Part shown: piece by piece, positions 4,234 to 9,513 of the stretch
Numbering within the stretch: the first letter of the stretch is position 1
Layout of the letters: each line of letters opens with the position of its first letter
Assembly: GCA_031276105.1 (NCBI GenBank)
Contig: JAISNS010000221.1
Span: forward strand, 1-9,513
Direction of reading: 5' to 3'
From: Dysgonamonadaceae bacterium
GTDB taxonomy: Bacteria; Bacteroidota; Bacteroidia; Bacteroidales; Azobacteroidaceae
Length of the DNA: 9,513 bases
Translations under genes and position numbers: made by a program
Notes under the pieces: model-generated
What the model saw: the letters and a program-made list of their open reading frames with translations, nothing else
What the model was told of the DNA's origin: nothing
The model's database searches: none

Positions 4234-5604
4234 ATGGAAGAAAAAAAAGATTTGGTAATTGATTACGGCAACGGCTTTGCGGAGCTGGTAATAAGTCCGT
4301 CGGTGTCGGCGATATTGAATGAGATCGACGACGGCGCACAGGTGTTCGACGATACCGGTTCTCAGCCGGTAAAACTCTCCGGAAGTTTGACGCACTACCG
4401 GGGATACGTTCCCTGGGGAGACGATAACGGCCTTCCCTACAAAATTCTGAAAAAGATACGCAAGGATGAGGTGATGAGCCAAAACAAGCTCTTCAATACT
4501 TTGACTTGCTACGCTTCCGGCGTCCGCGTCTGCCGGGAGAACGACGAGCCATTGACCGATCCGGAACAGAAAGATTTTTTCAAGTACAACCGCTTGCCGC
4601 GTTATTTTCTGGAACAGGCAACGGATATGAAGCATTTTTTCTTTTCCGTGTCGGTCATCATCCTGTCTGCCGACGGAAAAAAGATTGTCCGCCTCCGGCA
4701 CAAAGAAGCTGCTCACGTCCGGTTTGAAACCTGCAATCCGAAAACCGGGCAAATCGAAAACCTCTTTTATGCCGACTGGGAAGAAAAAACGCCGGAGGAC
4801 AGTGAAATAGAAGTCATTCCGGTACTGGACGTTTGGGATCCGGTGGGCGATCTCGAAACCCGAATGGGACGGATTCCCGGCCCGGACGGGAAAAAGCAAA
4901 AGCCGGTAAAAGACCGTAAATTTGCCCTGATCAATTCTTTCCCCATCGCCGGTTGCAAGTATTATCCGTTTGCCTACTACTGGTCGGTGTTCCTTTCCGG
5001 ATGGTACGACATCAAACAGATGATACCGGCAGGAAAAAAAGCCAAGTTCCGCAACTTCACCGGCATCAAATACCACGTGGAAGTTCACCGCGATTATTGG
5101 GAGCACGTTTGCAGAGAAGAAAAAATCACCGATCCGGAAAAGAAAGCCGCCCGCATCAGGAAGGAACATGACAACATCCGCGATTTTTGTACCGGTATCG
5201 AAAACAGCGGTAAACTCTGGATAAGCGGTTTTTACATCGACCCGCACGGCAAAGAAATTCCGATGGTGCGCATCAATCTGATCGACAGCACGAAGGAAGG
5301 CGGCGACTGGATCGAAGATTCGGAAGAAGCGTCGAACATGCTTTGCTATGCCGACAATATTCATCCGTCGCTGATCGGCGCGGCCCCGGGAAAATCGAAA
5401 AACAGTTTCTCCGGTTCCGTACAGCGCGAACTGTTTACGATGAAACAGGCGCTCGAAAAACCGTATCACGACATCCTCTTAGAACCTTTCTTTGTCATCA
5501 AAGAATACAACGGATGGGAAGATTTCAAATACGACGTTCCGGTAATTACCCTCACAACTCTTGATAAAGGCAAAGACGCCGAAGAAAATACGCTTCGGAA
5601 TTAG
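4234..5604 (+). CDS. Phage portal protein (Bacteroidota type), 456 aa
   Basis: Portal proteins form the dodecameric ring at the capsid vertex through which DNA is packaged and ejected. Length fits the family (about 400-550 aa). Residues 54-68 (HYRGYVPWGDDNGLP) match the early portal pattern of W/P-W-G-x-D-N-x-x-P. A helix KILKKIRKDEVMSQNKLF follows, then TCYASGVRV (91-99), the usual G-rich element. Residues 134-160 contain strands of the wing region. Residues 247-272 (AYYWSVFLSGWYDIKQMIPA) and a charged helix near 295-320 fit the stem. The C-terminal part has NIHPSLIGAAPGKSKNSFSG (375-394) and RELFTMKQALEKPYHDILLEPFF, the portal-type clamp or crown pattern, then NGW near 426. It is a recalled-pattern assignment. 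A 465-codon minus-strand frame in the same DNA is a shadow. The neighbouring adaptor and neck genes support the call. Confidence 0.75.
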   Translation: MEEKKDLVIDYGNGFAELVISPSVSAILNEIDDGAQVFDDTGSQPVKLSGSLTHYRGYVPWGDDNGLPYKILKKIRKDEVMSQNKLFNTLTCYASGVRVCRENDEPLTDPEQKDFFKYNRLPRYFLEQATDMKHFFFSVSVIILSADGKKIVRLRHKEAAHVRFETCNPKTGQIENLFYADWEEKTPEDSEIEVIPVLDVWDPVGDLETRMGRIPGPDGKKQKPVKDRKFALINSFPIAGCKYYPFAYYWSVFLSGWYDIKQMIPAGKKAKFRNFTGIKYHVEVHRDYWEHVCREEKITDPEKKAARIRKEHDNIRDFCTGIENSGKLWISGFYIDPHGKEIPMVRINLIDSTKEGGDWIEDSEEASNMLCYADNIHPSLIGAAPGKSKNSFSGSVQRELFTMKQALEKPYHDILLEPFFVIKEYNGWEDFKYDVPVITLTTLDKGKDAEENTLRN

Positions 5605-5674
5605 GAATTATGAATTATGAGTGATGAGTTAGCGCGAAGCGTCACTTGTCACTTGTCACTTGTCACTAAAAAAA
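5605..5674. repeat. Heptamer-repeat intergenic element, copy 1
   Basis: The 70 bases between the portal stop and the next ATG divide into ten 7-base units: GAATTAT twice, GAGTGAT, GAGTTAG, CGCGAAG, CGTCACT, TGTCACT three times, and seven A. The right half and the GCGCGAAGCG core match the element at 7321-7392. The left arm is diverged, so no long hairpin forms here. There is no coding sense in it. Confidence 0.8.
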
Positions 5675-6499
5675 ATGATATTAGAAAATATTGAAAAATT
5701 TACGGATTATGTTCCGACGGCTATCGGTTCCGAACTGAACGAGTTGAAGCCGTTTTTGGAAGAATCGGAACAGTGGATTCAGGACAAGCTTTTAGGCCCG
5801 GACCTGTATGCCGTGATTGCCGGCCTTCCGGATACGGACGATTTGAAGCGCAACGCACAGGCGGTCGTTTGCTTGCAAGCATACGAATCGGCCATACCCT
5901 TTGTCGATCTCGTTCAAACGCCCAACGGCTTTGCCGTCGTCAGCAACGCCAATCTGGCGCCGGCAAGCAAAGAGCGTGTCGAGCGCTTGCTGGAATTTGT
6001 TGCCCGGCGACTGACCGCCCTGTTAGACAAAACGATTTCCGCCATACGCTCCGACAAAGCCTGTGTTGCGGAGTGGAAAAAAGCGCCGGCATTTGAATTT
6101 CGTACCGAAATTGTGTTCCTGACAACGACGGAACTGCGAAATTATTCCGGCAACAAGGAGGTGAAATACTACGATCTGGACGCCGTCCATCCGCTGGTAC
6201 TTTCCTTTCAGAACCAGCTGGCGGAACACATCTCTCACGCCTGTCTGAACCGGTTGCTGCAAAAACGGGCCGCCGGCGAACTCTCCGAAAGGGAAGAACG
6301 GGCGTTTCGGGCAATACAAACCATCGTCGGGGCTAAAATGCGCGGAGAAAACGCTTATCCGCTGACAGAAGGCCTTGTCAATTACATGATTTCTTTTTCG
6401 GACGAATTTCCGGACTACATCAACTCGCCGGAATATCGCTTAAAACTCTCACAGAAATATGAAAACAAAAAAAACGACACTACTTTTTTCTTCGGATAA
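5675..6499 (+). CDS. DUF6712-like phage protein, possible head-tail adaptor, 274 aa
   Basis: The ATG at 5675 directly follows the heptamer element. An in-frame TTG at 5660 lies inside the repeat and is rejected. Residues 1-50 (MILENIEKFTDYVPTAIGSE, then LNELKPFLEESEQWI and LLGPDLYAVIAG) match, from memory, the start of DUF6712 proteins in Bacteroides phage clusters. These have a strand/turn, a V-P-x-x motif and then paired helices ending in L-G-x-x-L-Y. Residues 60-80 and 95-135 are further helices (RNAQAVVCLQAYES, SKERVERLLEFVARRLTALL), the latter with a turn NGFAVVSNA before it. The N-terminal helix arrangement resembles SPP1 gp15-type adaptor proteins that sit below the portal, and the position right after the portal agrees; this function is inference. 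The C-terminus, residues about 200-274, includes RAFRAIQTIVGAKMRGENAY and ends in DTTFFFG. Confidence 0.7.
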   Translation: MILENIEKFTDYVPTAIGSELNELKPFLEESEQWIQDKLLGPDLYAVIAGLPDTDDLKRNAQAVVCLQAYESAIPFVDLVQTPNGFAVVSNANLAPASKERVERLLEFVARRLTALLDKTISAIRSDKACVAEWKKAPAFEFRTEIVFLTTTELRNYSGNKEVKYYDLDAVHPLVLSFQNQLAEHISHACLNRLLQKRAAGELSEREERAFRAIQTIVGAKMRGENAYPLTEGLVNYMISFSDEFPDYINSPEYRLKLSQKYENKKNDTTFFFG

Positions 6500-6506
6500 A
6501 AAACCT

Positions 6507-6533
6507 GTCATTGCGGACTTGATTCGCAATCCC
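6507..6533. repeat. ATTGCG/CGCAAT hairpin repeat in the gap after the DUF6712-like gene
   Basis: ATTGCGGA at 6510-6517 pairs with TTCGCAAT at 6523-6530 (8 bp with one G-T pair) around CTTGA. The surrounding motif, GTCATTGCGG...CGCAATCCC, is close to a dispersed intergenic sequence that I remember from many bacterial genomes. When translated it gives the familiar spurious peptide PVIADLIRNP. It occupies the 48-base gap between two phage genes. Whether it is repeated elsewhere in this genome needs a search. Confidence 0.6.
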
Positions 6534-6547
6534 CTAATGAATTTGCT

Positions 6548-7324
6548 ATGGAACTTGATTTAACAGCCCCCCGCTCCTGGAAAGAACTGTCGCCCGGACA
6601 GCTGATATATATCAGTTGGCTGATGACTTCCCGGCAACTGACAAAAGAAGAACTGCATACCTGCGCTTTTGTCCGCTTTACCGGCATTCAAGTCCTGCAT
6701 AAAAAAGCCGGATATTGGCTCTGTTATCATAGAAAACGTTACTTCACGCTTTCGCCGGAACAGGCGCTTTTCTTCTGCCGGAAATTTGCATGGCTGACCG
6801 ATTCGATCGGCGAAGTCACGCCCTTGCCCAAACTCAAAGGCGTGGCCCATCACGACGCCCGATTGCGCGGACTTCCCTTCATTCAGTACATATCTTGCGA
6901 GAGCTACTATCAGGCATTTATTCATACTAAGGACGAAAAATACCTGAACTGCCTGATCGCCTCCTTTTACCTTGGCGAGGAAAAATTTGATGACCGGTTG
7001 ACTCAGGAACGTGCCGTTCGTTTTCAAAAACTCCCCTTCCACATCCGGCACACGGTATTTTTGTGGTATTACGGCCTGAAATCCGTATTTCAAACCCAGT
7101 TCCCCTACCTTTTTCAAAAAGTGGAATATGCCGCGGAAGAGGAACCGCAAGCCCCCGACATGCGCGGACAAATCAACTCTATGGTACGCTCCCTCACCGG
7201 TGGAGACATTACGAAAACGGATGCTATTTACCAAATAGATACCTGGACGGCGCTGGCGGAACTGAACGCAAAAGCGCTGGAATACAAAGAAATGGAAAAC
7301 AGAATGAAAAAATATAAAAAGTGA
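6548..7324 (+). CDS. 258-aa phage-cluster protein, role unknown
   Basis: It starts at ATG 6548 after the hairpin repeat, and its last codon and stop lie in the next repeat. Residues 9-26 (RSWKELSPGQLIYISWLM) form a W/L-rich opening that recalls phage proteins starting with a W-x-x-L-T/S-x-x-Q motif, which is frequent in tail-assembly or core proteins. Residues 40-85 are aromatic and basic (GYWLCYHRKRYFTLSPEQAL). Residues 90-125 hold PLPKLKGVAHHDARLRGLPF and then YISCESYYQAF. The middle has helix YLNCLIASFYLGEEKFD. Residues 205-250 carry MRGQINSMVRSLTGGDITKT and TWTALAELNAKALEYKEMEN, a C-terminal helix pattern I recall from Bacteroides phage clusters. Function is unknown; tail assembly or connector work is suggested only by position. 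Two cysteine-rich spots (C39, C59, C77) are not arranged as a clear metal site. Confidence 0.65.
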   Translation: MELDLTAPRSWKELSPGQLIYISWLMTSRQLTKEELHTCAFVRFTGIQVLHKKAGYWLCYHRKRYFTLSPEQALFFCRKFAWLTDSIGEVTPLPKLKGVAHHDARLRGLPFIQYISCESYYQAFIHTKDEKYLNCLIASFYLGEEKFDDRLTQERAVRFQKLPFHIRHTVFLWYYGLKSVFQTQFPYLFQKVEYAAEEEPQAPDMRGQINSMVRSLTGGDITKTDAIYQIDTWTALAELNAKALEYKEMENRMKKYKK

Positions 7325-7392
7325 CGAGTGACAAGTGACAAGGGCGCAAAGCGAGTCAAATGCCTGTCACTTGTCACTCGTCACTTGTCACT
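7321..7392. repeat. Heptamer-repeat hairpin element, copy 2 (20-bp perfect arms)
   Basis: Left arm: GTGACGA, GTGACAA, GTGACA (7321-7340). Right arm: TGTCACT, TGTCACT, CGTCAC (7365-7384), an exact 20-base reverse complement, followed by one more TGTCACT to 7392. The 24-base loop contains GCGCAAAGCG, matching the GCGCGAAGCG core of copy 1. The TGA stop of the 258-aa gene (7322-7324) lies inside the left arm. As RNA it would form a very stable hairpin that could protect the upstream mRNA or lower expression of the next gene. There is no T-tract. Confidence 0.9.
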
Positions 7393-7403
7393 AACTAATA
7401 AAC

Positions 7404-7892
7404 ATGTTTGACGCAAACAATTACTTTCAAGAAATCTGCCGGACGAATAAAATTACGGCAGCTGCCGGATACAAGTTTTGCCGTGTTACCGGCTCCAAGC
7501 ACATGGAAGAAGTGATACAGAACTTCAAATACGAAAAGGCTTACTTCTGTATCGACGACACGGAAGACGGGTATCTGTTTCAATCCGGCGGCGGGTATCT
7601 GGAACGACGGCAATATTACCTCTTCCTGATTAAGAAATTTTCATTTAACGATATGAGCAAACAACACGCAGCGCTCAATGAATGTCGGCTAATTTACCGG
7701 CAGATCGTGAAAAAACTCATCCGCGACCGCCGCCTGCTCGAAAACGATATGACTTATTTGAAGTTAGACCGTATCCCTTTTTACGAAATACCCGGTTATG
7801 CCTTCTCCGGATGCACCGGAATCCATTTTACAATAATTGTTGACATCCCAATTGAATTGTGCTATGACGGAAACGAATGGAATCTTCAGTGA
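7404..7892 (+). CDS. 162-aa possible neck or tail-terminator protein
   Basis: ATG 7404 follows the hairpin element by 11 bases. The start is MFDANNYFQEICRTNKITAA, then KFCRVTGSKHMEEVIQNFKY and a strand block AYFCIDDTEDGYLF. Residues 64-82 hold GYLERRQYYLFLIKKFSFND, and a helix 88-116 follows (HAALNECRLIYRQIVKKLIRD). The C-terminus TGIHFTIIVDIPIELCYDGN then EWN is a strand-turn pattern. It resembles the tail-terminator or neck proteins of siphoviruses: a strand-rich alpha/beta fold of about 130-170 aa with a long central helix and a final hydrophobic strand. The gene order (adaptor, then this, then a gp10-like protein) supports head-tail joining. The family name is not recognised with certainty. 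Its last 29 bases overlap the next gene. Confidence 0.6.
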   Translation: MFDANNYFQEICRTNKITAAAGYKFCRVTGSKHMEEVIQNFKYEKAYFCIDDTEDGYLFQSGGGYLERRQYYLFLIKKFSFNDMSKQHAALNECRLIYRQIVKKLIRDRRLLENDMTYLKLDRIPFYEIPGYAFSGCTGIHFTIIVDIPIELCYDGNEWNLQ

Positions 7893-8256
7893 AGAATTTA
7901 ATAAATACATCGACGAATGGGCCGGGATGCAAATCGAAATCTGGCAGGACAGGATGCAGGCGCTTTGGGTGAGTTCCTCCCCCAATGCCACCGGTAATTT
8001 ATATAAATCCCTGTCCACAAAGGTCAGCCCCGATCACGGACGAATTGACTTTACTTTCAACCGGTACGGCGCTTATGTCGATGCCGGTATCGGGCCGGAA
8101 AGCAAATTAAGTTTGGATCACGTGCGGAAACGGAAACCCTGGCTTTCGGGTAATTACTGGTATTCAAAGCAAAAACTGAAAGCCGAAATGCTTGAACAGA
8201 CAGGTTCCGTATATTTAAAATCCATTTCAAATCTGTTTAATGACAAGAAGAAATGA
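7864..8256 (+). CDS. HK97-gp10-like head-tail connector or tail-completion protein, 130 aa
   Basis: ATG 7864 is preferred over an in-frame TTG at 7837, which would add nine residues deep inside the upstream gene. Either start gives overlap and so probable translational coupling. Key segments are SEEFNKYIDEWAGMQIEIWQ (9-28), a helix that in gp10-like proteins packs against the ring; SSSPNATGNLYKSL (37-50), where the A-T/S-G-x-L-x-x-S-L pattern is typical of this family; then IDFTFNRYGAYVDAGIGPES (61-80), the Y-A-x-Y-V/x-x-G motif with a G-rich turn; and PWLSGNYWYSKQKLKAEM (92-109). Length fits the family (110-150 aa). The protein would sit at the top of the tail or neck. The call comes from motif memory, not from a search, but it is the firmest connector assignment here. 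Confidence 0.75.
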   Translation: MTETNGIFSEEFNKYIDEWAGMQIEIWQDRMQALWVSSSPNATGNLYKSLSTKVSPDHGRIDFTFNRYGAYVDAGIGPESKLSLDHVRKRKPWLSGNYWYSKQKLKAEMLEQTGSVYLKSISNLFNDKKK

Positions 8257-8261
8257 TGTCT

Positions 8262-8292
8262 TTTTTTTTACACTGCGTTCGCAGTAATTTTG
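8262..8292 (+). promoter_or_regulatory. Promoter candidate for the fibre gene, with hairpin in the spacer
   Basis: TAATTTTG at 8285-8292 matches the TAnnTTTG -7 element exactly. TTTT at 8262-8265 sits at the 19-base spacing for a -33 with one mismatch. In the spacer, ACTGCG at 8272-8277 and CGCAGT at 8280-8285 form a perfect 6-bp inverted repeat around TT. It may be an operator, or a hairpin for the upstream transcript. The ATG of the fibre gene is at 8306, about 13 bases on, giving a very short leader. Confidence 0.5.
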
Positions 8293-8305
8293 AAACAAAA
8301 AAAAT

Positions 8306-9513
8306 ATGGCGCTCAGTATTTCCGTATTAAAACAAAAGGCATCCGAGATAATAAGCGAGTTCAGGAAAGGCATGAACACCGCCGTCCGGGTGGGTACGCT
8401 TTTTCACGATGTTGTCGAAAAAGTGGAAGAAGCCTTTAATTCGATCGCTTCCGAAGCCACCACCCGCTCCGCAGATGATGCCACTTTGCAGGCAAACATC
8501 ACAGCTGAAGCTTCTACCCGACAAACAGCCGACACCGCTTTGCAAAACTCCTTCGACCTTTACAACGTCACCCAAAAAGTCCCTTTGCAATCCGGCTATT
8601 ACACCGCCGCCACCGCCCGGGCCGCCGTCCCGGTTGCTATTCGCAAGAAAGGCTTGATCATCACTTACCAAGTCACGGACTACAACTGGAAAACCGAACA
8701 GTTTTATAAGGGTGAAACTTCTGCATGGACAACCGCCGACAATTGGCGCCCCTTGGATGGGCTCGATACTGTATACGTTTCCTCGCTTGCCGAGTTTTAT
8801 GAAAAACTGAACGATTCAGACTGGTATCTAAACCTGAACGGCTATAGCGCTTTCGAAAAAACCTATGTAAGGACTATTCGAGTAATCAGCAATTTTTTCA
8901 CGCTCATTATTGTAAGAAGCAACCCGGTTACCCTATACCTGTTCGGCCCCGCCATACTCAATGCCGACGGCACGTTTAACACGGAAGCAACCGCTCTGGA
9001 AAGTTACATTCTGAAACGGACGATAGGAACTACACAATGGCATTACGTCGACAAACCGGATTTTGTTAACATCGACGCCTTCAAACCCCTCGCCTCCGGC
9101 TATTACACGCCCGATACCGCACACTCCGCCCTGCCTAATTCGATGAGAAAACAGGGAATTGTGATTACTTACCGGACAGCCGCAAGTGCGTGGGCAACAG
9201 AACGGTACGTTGGAACTTCTTGGCAACCCTTCGTGGCGGCAGGCGACGACGTTGACCTTTCCGCAATCGAAGACGACATCGATGTTTTACAAAAAACCTC
9301 CTTCAAATACATTGCCCCGGATATTGATTTAAACATGATAACCGCCCTTGGCGCCTATTACATCGGCACGGCAGAAATATCCGGAGCGCAACCGACCGGC
9401 GGAAGTAAAGATTTTCTTTTTGTGGTCGGGAATAAGCTGTTTTCACCAACCGAAAAGGTAAACGACATAACGCAATACCGGATAACGAACGGTGAAATAA
9501 CAATGCGTAAGCA
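8306..9513 (+). CDS. Tail-fibre-like protein with repeated GYYT modules (3' end outside window)
   Basis: The frame is open from ATG 8306 to the window edge, 402 codons with no stop. Residues 1-45 (MALSISVLKQKASEIISEFR, then MNTAVRVGTLFHDVVEKVEE) match the start of Bacteroidota phage fibre proteins: an x-T-A-x-R-V-G-x-L-F helix. Residues 49-84 are two 18-residue repeats (SEATTRSADDATLQANIT and AEASTRQTADTALQNSFD) of the type found in trimeric phage fibres. Residues 96-150 and 264-309 are two copies of a module: SGYYTAATARAAVPVAIRKK with GLIITYQV and NWRPL, versus SGYYTPDTAHSALPNSMRKQ with GIVITYR and SWQPF. I recall this module from Bacteroides fibre-type proteins. A different region lies between them (155-255), and a third beta-rich region starts near 335. 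It probably binds the host surface. It has its own promoter and follows the connector genes, so it could be a distal fibre. Confidence 0.75.
   Translation, partial: MALSISVLKQKASEIISEFRKGMNTAVRVGTLFHDVVEKVEEAFNSIASEATTRSADDATLQANITAEASTRQTADTALQNSFDLYNVTQKVPLQSGYYTAATARAAVPVAIRKKGLIITYQVTDYNWKTEQFYKGETSAWTTADNWRPLDGLDTVYVSSLAEFYEKLNDSDWYLNLNGYSAFEKTYVRTIRVISNFFTLIIVRSNPVTLYLFGPAILNADGTFNTEATALESYILKRTIGTTQWHYVDKPDFVNIDAFKPLASGYYTPDTAHSALPNSMRKQGIVITYRTAASAWATERYVGTSWQPFVAAGDDVDLSAIEDDIDVLQKTSFKYIAPDIDLNMITALGAYYIGTAEISGAQPTGGSKDFLFVVGNKLFSPTEKVNDITQYRITNGEITMRK

Noticed and set aside
4072..5469. A 465-codon open frame on the minus strand opposite the portal gene
   Set aside because: It is longer than the portal itself but reads as an F/V/R-rich shadow with no recognisable domain and crosses an intergenic repeat. 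The + strand frame has portal motifs and fits the operon. It reflects third-position composition on the other strand.
5605..5674. Possible CRISPR-like array from regular repeats
   Set aside because: Units are 7 bases with no spacers, so it is a short tandem repeat and not a CRISPR array.
6560..7234. A 224-codon minus-strand frame opposite the 258-aa gene
   Set aside because: No domain, and the sequence pattern fits an antisense shadow. The + strand gene is flanked by co-directional phage genes.
1..9513. Search by eye for tRNA or rRNA genes, integrase, transposase or attachment sites
   Set aside because: No cloverleaf ending in CCA, no rRNA-like blocks, no recombinase motifs and no clear direct repeats bounding the element were found, so the element's ends must lie outside the window.

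Overview
The window looks like a Bacteroidales (phylum Bacteroidota) chromosome segment carrying part of a prophage or phage-derived element. Three kinds of evidence point there. Promoters match the Bacteroidota TTTG-N19-TAnnTTTG form, most clearly upstream of hicA and of the DUF5618 gene. Most genes lack Shine-Dalgarno sequences and have A-rich leaders. Several proteins resemble families I know from Bacteroides-type phage clusters: DUF6712, a portal with a VPWGDDN motif, an HK97-gp10-like protein, and fibre modules of the GYYT...RKKGLIITY type. No tool was run, so family names rest on recalled similarity. I cannot name a species.

Region 1 (1-2450) is AT-rich, with small genes each carrying its own promoter and terminator. 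It holds the last 37 codons of a possible fibre-like gene; a roughly 390-base gap with a large perfect hairpin; a 124-aa coiled-coil-type protein of unknown function; a tiny doubtful ORF; a hicA-hicB toxin-antitoxin pair whose hicA is frameshifted; and a DUF5618 gene. This layout suits accessory cargo.

Region 2 (about 2440-9513) is visibly more GC-rich and entirely on the + strand. Two small overlapping genes of unknown function end at a strong terminator. A morphogenesis run follows: a 335-aa putative tail or baseplate protein, a 77-aa conserved-looking small protein, a 456-aa portal protein, a 274-aa DUF6712-like (possible adaptor) protein, a 258-aa protein of unknown role, a 162-aa possible neck or tail-terminator protein, a 130-aa gp10-like connector overlapping it, and a tail-fibre-like gene that runs off the right edge. 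The fibre gene appears to have its own promoter.

The most interesting points are these. (a) The portal is followed directly by adaptor and neck genes, with no terminase, protease, scaffold or capsid gene visible. (b) Every longer gap in the portal-to-neck segment is filled with a repeat: a 20-bp palindrome, two related heptamer-repeat elements (one forming a 20-bp-arm hairpin that includes a stop codon), and an ATTGCG/CGCAAT hairpin. That is unlike a compact active phage. (c) hicA is broken by one base in an A-run while hicB is intact, and a perfect 26-bp palindrome lies over the hicA stop.
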